Shown one piece after another: positions 9,483-16,147 of a DNA stretch of 64,000 nucleotides. The notes beneath the pieces are model-generated. The model saw only the letters and a list, made by a program, of their open reading frames with translations, made no database searches and was not told the DNA's origin. The DNA is taken from the NCBI RefSeq assembly GCF_900142325.1, contig NZ_FRAM01000001.1, positions 744,001 through 808,000 of the forward strand. Reading direction: 5' to 3'. Position numbers and translations under genes: made by a program. Numbering within the stretch: position 1 is the stretch's first letter; the number at the start of each line of letters is the position of its first letter. The stretch comes from Epilithonimonas mollis (GTDB taxonomy: Bacteria; Bacteroidota; Bacteroidia; Flavobacteriales; Weeksellaceae).

Positions 9483-11467
9483 GTTTCCAAGAACAGATAC
9501 AACAGGGAATCCCTACCGAATTACCTCAGCCAAAACCATACGACCCAACCATCAATCACGCTCCGAAACGTAAAGAAATCTTAACGGATGAAGAGAAAAA
9601 ACTTGCTCTGAAAAACGCCTTACGTTATTTTGAACCGAAATTCCATGCAGAATTATTACCGGAATTTAAGGAAGAGCTGGAAAAATATGGAAGAATCTAT
9701 ATGTATCGATTCCGTCCGGATTATGAGATGAAAGCGAGAGACATTGCAGAATATCCGGGAAAATCGGAGCAGGCAAAAGCGATTATGCTGATGATTCAGA
9801 ACAATCTGGATTATGCAGTGGCGCAGCATCCGCACGAATTGATTACTTATGGTGGAAATGGAGCGGTTTTCTCCAACTGGGCGCAATATCTTCTGACAAT
9901 GAAATATTTGTCGGAAATGACGGACGAACAAACTTTAACAATGTATTCCGGTCATCCGATGGGATTGTTTCCTTCGCACAAAGATGCACCGAGAGTAGTG
10001 GTAACCAACGGAATGATGATCCCGAATTATTCTAAACCGGATGATTGGGAGAAATTCAATGCTTTGGGTGTGACTCAGTACGGACAAATGACGGCTGGAT
10101 CTTATATGTACATCGGTCCGCAGGGAATTGTTCACGGAACGACGATTACGGTTTTGAATGCGTTCAGAAAAATCAATAAAGAACCAAAAGGCGGATTGTT
10201 TGTAACATCAGGTTTAGGCGGAATGTCCGGAGCTCAGCCAAAAGCAGGAAATATTGCAGGTTGCGTAACCGTGATTGCAGAAGTGAACCCAAAGATTACC
10301 AAAATCCGTCACGATCAGAAGTGGGTCAATGAGATCCACGAAAATCTGGATGAATTGGTGGCAAGAGTTAGAACAGCTCAGGAAAATAAAGAGGCGGTTT
10401 CTCTGGCTTACCTTGGAAATATCGTTGATATCTGGGAGAAATTTGATGAAGAAAATTTAAGAATCGATATCGGATCAGACCAGACTTCGCTCCACAATCC
10501 CTGGGCTGGCGGTTATTATCCGGTCGGACAAACCTTCGAGGAATCCAATACGATGATGGCAGAAAACCCTGAATTATTCAGAGAAAAAGTTCAGGAAACC
10601 CTGAGAAGACACGCTTCAGCCATCAACAAACATACAGAAAAAGGAACTTACTTCTTTGATTATGGCAATGCTTTTTTACTGGAAGCATCAAGAGCCGGAG
10701 CCGATGTAATGTCAGATCATCCTACGTTGGGAAGAGAATTCAAATTCCCTTCTTACGTTCAGGATATTATGGGTCCGATGTGTTTCGATTATGGTTTCGG
10801 ACCGTTCCGATGGGTTTGTACCAGCGGAAAACCGGAAGATTTACAGAAAACAGACGAGATTGCCTGCCAAGTTTTGGAGGAAATGATTAAAAATTCGCCA
10901 GCCGAAATTCAACAGCAAATGAAAGACAATATCCAGTGGATCAAAGGTGCTCAGGAAAATAATCTGGTCGTGGGTTCACAGGCGAGAATTTTATACGCCG
11001 ATGCGGAAGGAAGAATGAAAATTGCAGAAGCCTTCAACAAAGCCATTGCCAACGGAGAAATCGGGGCAGTGGTTTTGGGTAGAGACCATCACGATGTTTC
11101 AGGGACAGATTCGCCGTACAGAGAGACTTCCAATATTTATGACGGTTCGAGATTTACGGCAGATATGGCGATCCACAATGTGATTGGTGACAGTTTCCGT
11201 GGGGCGACCTGGGTTTCTATTCACAATGGCGGCGGCGTTGGCTGGGGCGAAGTGATCAACGGTGGTTTCGGGATGTTGCTCGATGGAAGTGATGATGCCG
11301 ACAGAAGACTAAAATCTATGCTGTTCTGGGACGTCAACAACGGAATTTCCCGACGAAGCTGGGCAAGAAATGAAGGTGCTGTTTTCGCCATCAAAAGAGC
11401 AATGGAAGCCGAACCAAATTTGAAAGTAACGCTGCCGAATTTTGTGGATGAAAATCTATTAAGATGA
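9479..11467 (+). CDS. hutU: urocanate hydratase
   Basis: 662 residues. The enzyme adds water to urocanate to give imidazolonepropionate, the second step of histidine degradation, using tightly bound NAD+. Strong signatures are GHPMGLFPSHKDAPRVVVTN, the NAD-site glycines in SGLGGMSGAQPKAGN, SDQTSLHNPWAGGYYPVGQT and GRDHHDVSGTDSPYRETSN. The reactive cysteine lies in FRWVCTSG (Cys 447). It is longer than the roughly 555-residue proteobacterial enzyme, as is usual for the Bacteroidota form. No hutH, hutI or hutG is in the window, so the pathway is split. The stop is directly followed by a palindromic repeat. Confidence 0.97.
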   Translation: MSFQEQIQQGIPTELPQPKPYDPTINHAPKRKEILTDEEKKLALKNALRYFEPKFHAELLPEFKEELEKYGRIYMYRFRPDYEMKARDIAEYPGKSEQAKAIMLMIQNNLDYAVAQHPHELITYGGNGAVFSNWAQYLLTMKYLSEMTDEQTLTMYSGHPMGLFPSHKDAPRVVVTNGMMIPNYSKPDDWEKFNALGVTQYGQMTAGSYMYIGPQGIVHGTTITVLNAFRKINKEPKGGLFVTSGLGGMSGAQPKAGNIAGCVTVIAEVNPKITKIRHDQKWVNEIHENLDELVARVRTAQENKEAVSLAYLGNIVDIWEKFDEENLRIDIGSDQTSLHNPWAGGYYPVGQTFEESNTMMAENPELFREKVQETLRRHASAINKHTEKGTYFFDYGNAFLLEASRAGADVMSDHPTLGREFKFPSYVQDIMGPMCFDYGFGPFRWVCTSGKPEDLQKTDEIACQVLEEMIKNSPAEIQQQMKDNIQWIKGAQENNLVVGSQARILYADAEGRMKIAEAFNKAIANGEIGAVVLGRDHHDVSGTDSPYRETSNIYDGSRFTADMAIHNVIGDSFRGATWVSIHNGGGVGWGEVINGGFGMLLDGSDDADRRLKSMLFWDVNNGISRRSWARNEGAVFAIKRAMEAEPNLKVTLPNFVDENLLR

Positions 11468-11469
11468 AA

Positions 11470-11535
11470 ATTCCCCTCCTCTGGAGGGGTGGCGATTCGC
11501 TAAAGGCGAATTGACGGGGTGGTATATATGAGCTA
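11470..11535 (+). repeat. palindromic repeat, copy A (faces the DUF559 gene)
   Basis: Two hairpins and a conserved tail. CCCCTCC-TCT-GGAGGGG at 11473-11489, then TGGC, then ATTCGC-TAAAG-GCGAAT at 11495-11511, then TGACGGGGTGGT at 11512-11523 and an AT tail. The same layout recurs at 12028-12094 (inverted) and 12135-12197. It also lies just after the hutU stop, where the first hairpin may help end transcription. Confidence 0.85.
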
Positions 11536-11556
11536 CCCTTTTTCATTTTAAGATTA

Positions 11557-11976
11557 CTAACTAAAATTCTCAATAATAAAATCCTCAAGATCCTTCATTA
11601 CCAAGGATAGATTCTGTTTCACATCAAAATCAGTAATCCGAAAAACTTTCAGCCCCAGACTTTCCAAAAACTTAGTCCTTCCCGAATCATACTCTTGTTT
11701 AAAGTCGTGACTTGATCCATCAATCTCAACCACAAGTCCCAAAGTTTTCACATAAAAATCAACAATATAATTACCGATAATTCTCTGTCTGTCAAAATCA
11801 ATATTGTGGAATGTTCTGTTTCGAACCTGTTTCCAGAACAAGACTTCTGACAAAATCCCTAATTTTCTTTTTTCTCTTGTTAATCGCTTAAGATGAGGAT
11901 TGTATGGAAGGTTTTCAACGAAATTGCGGTAGATGATGATGCCATCAATATTGGTGAGTATCTGCTTTTCGGACAT
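11557..11976 (-). CDS. DUF559 / Vsr-like endonuclease domain protein
   Basis: 139 residues, the normal size for stand-alone DUF559 proteins. These have a PD-(D/E)XK-type nuclease fold related to the very-short-patch-repair endonuclease. Visible motifs are SEVLFWKQVRNR, FDRQRIIGNYIVDFY (the catalytic Asp strand) and LGLVVEIDGSSH (the ExD-type strand), then YDSGRTKFLESLGLKVFRIT. The gene is bracketed by palindromic repeats that face inward, one beyond each end, with a third copy beyond the right one. That makes it a candidate for the gene that moves or maintains these repeats; this is inference. A host gene with a repair role is the alternative. Confidence 0.85.
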   Translation of the reverse strand: MSEKQILTNIDGIIIYRNFVENLPYNPHLKRLTREKRKLGILSEVLFWKQVRNRTFHNIDFDRQRIIGNYIVDFYVKTLGLVVEIDGSSHDFKQEYDSGRTKFLESLGLKVFRITDFDVKQNLSLVMKDLEDFIIENFS

Positions 11977-12027
11977 TTGTGTTTATGTTTGAACTAAGTT
12001 ACATTTTTTTCAGTGAACTTGTAGATA

Positions 12028-12094
12028 CATACACCACCCCGTCATAAATTCTCCGAATTTCTGCCACCCCTCCAAAGGAGGGGAATTTCCATCG
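12028..12094 (-). repeat. palindromic repeat, copy C (inverted, faces the DUF559 gene)
   Basis: Read on the minus strand: CCCCTCC-TTT-GGAGGGG, TGGC, AAATTC-GGA-GAATTT, then TGACGGGGTGGTGTATG. Both stems are perfect. The inner tail resembles that of copy A (GGGGTGGT followed by TATRTAT-like bases). Copies A and C are therefore inverted and point toward the nuclease gene from its two ends. Confidence 0.85.
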
Positions 12095-12134
12095 CTCCCG
12101 AATTTAAAAGCTAAGTTTCGAAATGTTGTAAGTA

Positions 12135-12197
12135 AAAAATTCCTCTCTTTCGGAGGGGTGGCAATACGCCTCTGGCGTATTGACGGGGTGGTGATGC
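12135..12197 (+). repeat. palindromic repeat, copy B
   Basis: First stem imperfect (CCTCTC/GGAGGG). Second stem is a perfect nine-pair hairpin, CAATACGCC-TCT-GGCGTATTG, followed by ACGGGGTGGT. About 40 bp separate it from copy C. The stem sequence differs between copies while pairing is kept, a sign that the folded form matters. Confidence 0.85.
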
Positions 12198-12269
12198 AGA
12201 ATGAATCACTTTTGAAAGGGCATTCTTCGTGCGTAACCAAATTAATAACAAACTTCTAATCACATTTTT

Positions 12270-12277
12270 TATCTTTG
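12270..12277 (+). promoter_or_regulatory. -7 promoter element for the M23 peptidase
   Basis: TATCTTTG matches the flavobacterial -7 box exactly, 16 bases before the ATG at 12294. No TTG is found at the expected distance upstream. Confidence 0.5.
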
Positions 12278-12293
12278 ACTTCTGATAAATAAA

Positions 12294-12974
12294 ATGGACA
12301 CATTAGAAAATATTCTCCAAAAACAAAACGACGTAAAGGTTATTGACGCTTCTATCGACATCAAAGATTATGTGGCGATTGATCTTTCTGCTCCGCGTAC
12401 AGATACTTTGGATCTTGATCTTACAGATGCAGAAGAATTTGAAGATTTTATTGAAGATTATCTTTCAAAAAACAAGGCTAAAGTAGCATTTGGTGGCTAT
12501 CTGGAAAAACGAAACCTGTATAAAAGAAGCGAAAATTTTAATGCAGAAAATACGGAGGAAAGAAATATTCATCTCGGTCTGGATCTATGGATTAAATCAG
12601 GAACTTCAGTGTTGAGTGCTTTGGACGGTACCATTCACAGTTTTCAGAACAATACATTTCTCGGGGATTACGGGCCCACTATCATCATACAACATACTGT
12701 TGAGGATTTTACTTTTTATATACTTTACGGCCATCTAAGTCTGGAAAGTCTCGATGGAAAAACCGAAGGTCAGCCCGTAAAGAAAGGCGAAAAAATTGCG
12801 GAACTCGGGAAAGCGCCTGTCAATGGAGACTATGCGCCGCATCTGCATTTCCAGATCATCAAAGATTTGGAGAATAAAAAAGGTGATTATCCCGGTGTGA
12901 GCAGTCAAAAAGACCTGGTGCATTACCGAAACAATTGCCCTGACCCGAATATATTGCTGAAGATTACTGATTAG
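12294..12974 (+). CDS. M23-family metallopeptidase (LytM-like)
   Basis: 226 residues without a signal peptide. An acidic N-terminal segment of about 85 residues precedes a LytM/peptidase M23 domain with HxxxD in NIHLGLDLW (His 93, Asp 97), GHLSL (His 147) and PHLHFQI (His 183 and 185). These are the zinc ligands and catalytic histidines of enzymes that cut peptide cross-links in peptidoglycan. The missing export signal is odd for a wall enzyme; it may be released by lysis, exported another way, or act on a cytoplasmic substrate. The next gene follows after 40 bp on the same strand. Confidence 0.85.
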   Translation: MDTLENILQKQNDVKVIDASIDIKDYVAIDLSAPRTDTLDLDLTDAEEFEDFIEDYLSKNKAKVAFGGYLEKRNLYKRSENFNAENTEERNIHLGLDLWIKSGTSVLSALDGTIHSFQNNTFLGDYGPTIIIQHTVEDFTFYILYGHLSLESLDGKTEGQPVKKGEKIAELGKAPVNGDYAPHLHFQIIKDLENKKGDYPGVSSQKDLVHYRNNCPDPNILLKITD

Positions 12975-13014
12975 CAACCTATTATTTTTCAGAATTAAAC
13001 TTTAAAACAATCCA

Positions 13015-13773
13015 ATGCAAAACCTAGGAATCATCGGCTTTGGCTGGCTCGGAAGCCGCATCGCAGCAAGACTGTCTGACAGATACCACATCTTCACTAC
13101 CACTACCACACCTGCCAAAGCAAAAGACCTCAACGCCAAAGGCTACCAAGCCACTTTGGTAAGTTTTCCGGACACTTTAGATGCGGAGATGAAACCGTGG
13201 GAAGTTGCCAAAGACTTGGACGCCATCGTCATCAGCGTTCCGTTTTCCGGACTTCGGGGCGCACAGATTCCGATGAATGATAAACGCCAGAACCTGCTCA
13301 GCTTCCTTGGCGATTACAAAGGTCAGCTCTTCTACACCAGCTCTACGGGAGTTTATCCGCAAACCGAAAAGGAGTTTACAGAAGATGACCTGCCGGATGA
13401 GGAGGTGGAAAGCGAAAACTTCATTCTGGAACAATTTCCCCAAACCAATATCCTGAGATTAGCTGGCCTGATGGGCGATCATAGACTGCTTAAGAACTAC
13501 AACATCTCCAATCTCGATCAATTGGTAAACCATATCCATTACGCCGACATCTGTTCCGCTATCGAGAAAATGCTGGAGCAAAAATCCCGATCCAAAGTGT
13601 ATAATATCGTGGCGCCCATCCATCCCAGCAAAGAAGAAGTCATCAATGCCCAAAAAGGACTTCCCTACTCCGGCGAACGCACCACCAAAGGCAGAACCAT
13701 CTCACCCGCAAAACTGATTCAGGAATTGGATTTTGAGTTTCAGTATCCTGATCCGAGGTATTTTCATTTGTGA
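13015..13773 (+). CDS. NAD(P)-binding epimerase/dehydratase-like oxidoreductase (YeeZ-like)
   Basis: 252 residues. The N-terminal Rossmann motif is GIIGFGWLGSRIAARL, and the strand LFYTSSTGVYP matches the Ser/Thr site of extended SDR enzymes such as E. coli YeeZ. LRLAGLMGDHR and the C-terminal helix are as in that family. The YxxxK catalytic pair of classical SDRs is not obvious, so activity is uncertain. Substrate unknown. It probably shares a transcript with the M23 peptidase. Confidence 0.8.
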   Translation: MQNLGIIGFGWLGSRIAARLSDRYHIFTTTTTPAKAKDLNAKGYQATLVSFPDTLDAEMKPWEVAKDLDAIVISVPFSGLRGAQIPMNDKRQNLLSFLGDYKGQLFYTSSTGVYPQTEKEFTEDDLPDEEVESENFILEQFPQTNILRLAGLMGDHRLLKNYNISNLDQLVNHIHYADICSAIEKMLEQKSRSKVYNIVAPIHPSKEEVINAQKGLPYSGERTTKGRTISPAKLIQELDFEFQYPDPRYFHL

Positions 13774-13964
13774 GAAGCGAGTTGGTTTAAGCGCTTTTCA
13801 GGATGGATATGTTTTCAGTAAGAGACAAAGACGCCACCTCCAAATCTGGTACAAAAGAGGAAAATTGGATTTTGATTGTTTGTTTGAAAAAGAAGTGGAT
13901 TAAAAGATTTACAGTTTGAATCTATTTGAGAAAGTTAATTACAAAATAAATTTAACTTGTAACT

Positions 13965-15434
13965 TTACAAAAGCTTCTTTTCGAGTTCTTCAGCAATTTC
14001 TTCGATATTTGTGAATTTATCACTATACAATATAAAATCTAAATCTCTAATTTCTTTATTTTCATTTCTATTTTCAATAAAAGTTTTTAGACACAAATCA
14101 GATAAATTCTTATGCAGGATTACCTCATCAGACTTCCATTCCTTAAAAGTTTTATTTTGGAAAAATTTCTTAGAAAACGCAATTTTAAATGCTTTTAAGA
14201 ATGGGTTTTTCTGCTTAGAATTATAAATATCATTAAATGTATAGCAAAATTGGGGTTTTTGCTTAAAGTCTTTATACTTATTATCAAAATATTCTTTTAA
14301 AATATCTGGAATGCGGTTTTGAAATATGAAACTAAGTTTAATTATACTAGAGATATTTGGGTGCTTTGGATTTTCAATTAGTTGTGTGAATATCTCAGCT
14401 ATCTTTAATGCAGGGAGTTTAGTGAGCCAAAAAATAAATGGAGAATATGTATCGATAGCTCCATATTTTGCTAACATTTCAAAATCAGAGATAGTGTAAT
14501 TAACATAATCCCTCTCCGAATATATTCTATAATAAACTGATGTTCCTAATAAAAATTTATTTGAGTTTTTTCCTAGAATTCTATTAGCATCTAAGATATT
14601 ATTGATTTCTTCAAAAATATTATCTTGTAATTCCTCGTGGACTAACAGAGCGTTAGCGGTACTTTTATCGTTTGTTAGGAAAAGTGGTTGACCGTCAGAA
14701 CCTATTTTTATTTTATTAATTGGTTTTGTATTAATAGTGAGTGTAGCTTTTGAACTATTATCAATACCTGCAATAAGGTCAGCATTTTTTATTCTACTAA
14801 CATTAGTTAAATTCATTTTAAATTCAACAAATATTGCCTCATCAATATCTTGATTATGCAAGTTCTCGGTCGCAACAATAATCGTTTTTAGAAAATCCTT
14901 AACTTCTTTTGAGGTATTTTTATTAACTGATGTGTTTGAAATATAATCAATGGGAGAAATTGGTCTCTTGAATCCAATTGGTAATAAAATTAAATCCGAG
15001 GTTTCAGTTAAATCTATCCCAAAATTATCATTAATAAATTTGCTGTAAAAAATAATACTTTTACTTACTAACGAGAATAAAATTGGGTTAATTTCATCCA
15101 AATAAAAATGAGCTACTTGGTTTCTATAATTATACAAAACATCTAAGTTTTCTTTGATTGGATTGAAATCTTTACCAAGCTTCAGTCCCGTTATATTTAG
15201 GCAATTTTCAAATGGTTTAGTTCTCCCATCTTTTTCAAAAATCCTTACGTCTTTCTTATGATTTTTATATAGATAACTTTTTAAAGCTAGTTCCCAAGAA
15301 TTTAAAAGCAAAATAACTACCGTTTCATATCTATATTTAATTTCAGGTTTGTTATGTAGCTCAATAGTCGAAATCATTGCCGACACAGAATTATTTAACA
15401 AACTTTTTGCTATTGGCGATTTTCTTTTTCTCAT
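13965..15434 (-). CDS. DUF3644-domain protein with HEPN-like RxxxxH motif
   Basis: 489 residues. The N-terminal part (NSVSAMISTIELHNKP, then YRYETVVILLLNSWELALKS) is characteristic of DUF3644. At residues 104-109 the sequence RNQVAH fits the R-x4-H motif of HEPN ribonucleases, in a helix after YNY. The C-terminal 300 residues are lysine- and isoleucine-rich and unrecognised. The gene is clearly more AT-rich than its neighbours and stands alone on the minus strand, consistent with transfer. HEPN proteins often act in toxin-antitoxin or phage-defence systems; a defence role is inferred, not shown. Confidence 0.7.
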   Translation of the reverse strand: MRKRKSPIAKSLLNNSVSAMISTIELHNKPEIKYRYETVVILLLNSWELALKSYLYKNHKKDVRIFEKDGRTKPFENCLNITGLKLGKDFNPIKENLDVLYNYRNQVAHFYLDEINPILFSLVSKSIIFYSKFINDNFGIDLTETSDLILLPIGFKRPISPIDYISNTSVNKNTSKEVKDFLKTIIVATENLHNQDIDEAIFVEFKMNLTNVSRIKNADLIAGIDNSSKATLTINTKPINKIKIGSDGQPLFLTNDKSTANALLVHEELQDNIFEEINNILDANRILGKNSNKFLLGTSVYYRIYSERDYVNYTISDFEMLAKYGAIDTYSPFIFWLTKLPALKIAEIFTQLIENPKHPNISSIIKLSFIFQNRIPDILKEYFDNKYKDFKQKPQFCYTFNDIYNSKQKNPFLKAFKIAFSKKFFQNKTFKEWKSDEVILHKNLSDLCLKTFIENRNENKEIRDLDFILYSDKFTNIEEIAEELEKKLL

Positions 15435-15541
15435 CTCAGATTATAGTATTAGTTCTAATGAAATTTATCAAATCTACAAAACCTCAACCACTTACAATTA
15501 CGGATTCCCGTAAACCAACAAAATAAATTCAAAAAAATCAC

Positions 15542-15663
15542 TCTGCCAAACTGTCAAAAACCACTCAAAATCCAAAGCTGACAAAAACACACTTAGCTCA
15601 CGGAAACCTCACGGCGACCTCACGGAAATGGCCTCTCAAAAATCATCTGCCAAACTGTCAAAA
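15542..15663. repeat. paired 18-bp direct repeats around an 11-bp triple repeat
   Basis: TCTGCCAAACTGTCAAAA occurs at 15542-15559 and 15646-15663 on the plus strand. Between them CTCACGG-containing 11-mers stand three in a row at 15597-15607, 15608-15618 and 15619-15629. The second copy ends just upstream of a sigma-54-like promoter, so the pair could be activator sites for the DoxX gene. The whole 323-bp gap holds no ORF. Confidence 0.6.
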
Positions 15664-15667
15664 TATA

Positions 15668-15685
15668 TTGGTATGAACAAAGCAT
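15668..15685 (+). promoter_or_regulatory. sigma-54-like promoter upstream of the DoxX gene
   Basis: TTGGTATG-AACAAA-GCAT has GG at 15670-15671 and GC at 15682-15683 with exactly ten bases between them, as in the -24/-12 consensus (TGGCAYR-N4-TTGCW). The TT before GC is replaced by AA. The leader to the ATG at 15758 would be about 60 nt. Confidence 0.4.
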
Positions 15686-15757
15686 CTTAAAAATATTTTA
15701 ACATCCCAATTACACCCTTTGGAATCATTCTTGAACCGCTTCCATAAAATATTCAAT

Positions 15758-16147
15758 ATGGAAACCAATACAATCAAAACCATCGCAAAATACGGATTGG
15801 GCGCAATGCTCATTACAGCAGGAATCGGACACTTGACCTTTGCAAGAAAAGAATTCCAGGCCCAGGTCCCGGAATGGGTGCCATTGGAAAAAGACGATAC
15901 CGTAGTGTACTCCGGCATCGTGGAAATCGCAATGGGAGCGGCCATTATCGCTGCTCCCAAGAAGTACGAATCATTGGTAGGCAAAGTAGCCGCCGGCTTA
16001 TTCACAGCCGTTTTTCCGGGAAATTATACGCAGTACAACGAGCGGAGAAACGCCTTCGGACTGGACACGGACAACAAGAGATTTGCAAGACTCTTTATGC
16101 AACCTTTGCTGTTATTTTGGGCAATTAAATCAACGGATAAGGGTTAG
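15758..16147 (+). CDS. DoxX-like membrane protein
   Basis: The ATG at 15758 gives 129 residues; a TTG at 15719 in the same frame would add a non-hydrophobic stub. Hydrophobic segments lie at about 9-23, 47-61 and 69-82 with a final one near the C-terminus, and the pattern GLGAMLITAGIGHLTF is typical of DoxX-family proteins. The family is linked to redox and stress functions, without a settled activity. Its stop overlaps the convergent GAF-protein stop by four bases. Confidence 0.8.
   Translation: METNTIKTIAKYGLGAMLITAGIGHLTFARKEFQAQVPEWVPLEKDDTVVYSGIVEIAMGAAIIAAPKKYESLVGKVAAGLFTAVFPGNYTQYNERRNAFGLDTDNKRFARLFMQPLLLFWAIKSTDKG

Noticed and set aside
12010-12240. 76-residue minus-strand ORF
   Set aside because: It runs through two palindromic repeats (copies C and B) and has no independent support.
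13774-13903. Open frame without a start, ending in KRGKLDFDCLFEKEVD, after the YeeZ-like gene
   Set aside because: Looks protein-like but has no ATG, GTG or TTG in frame and no recognisable family; possibly a gene remnant, not callable.
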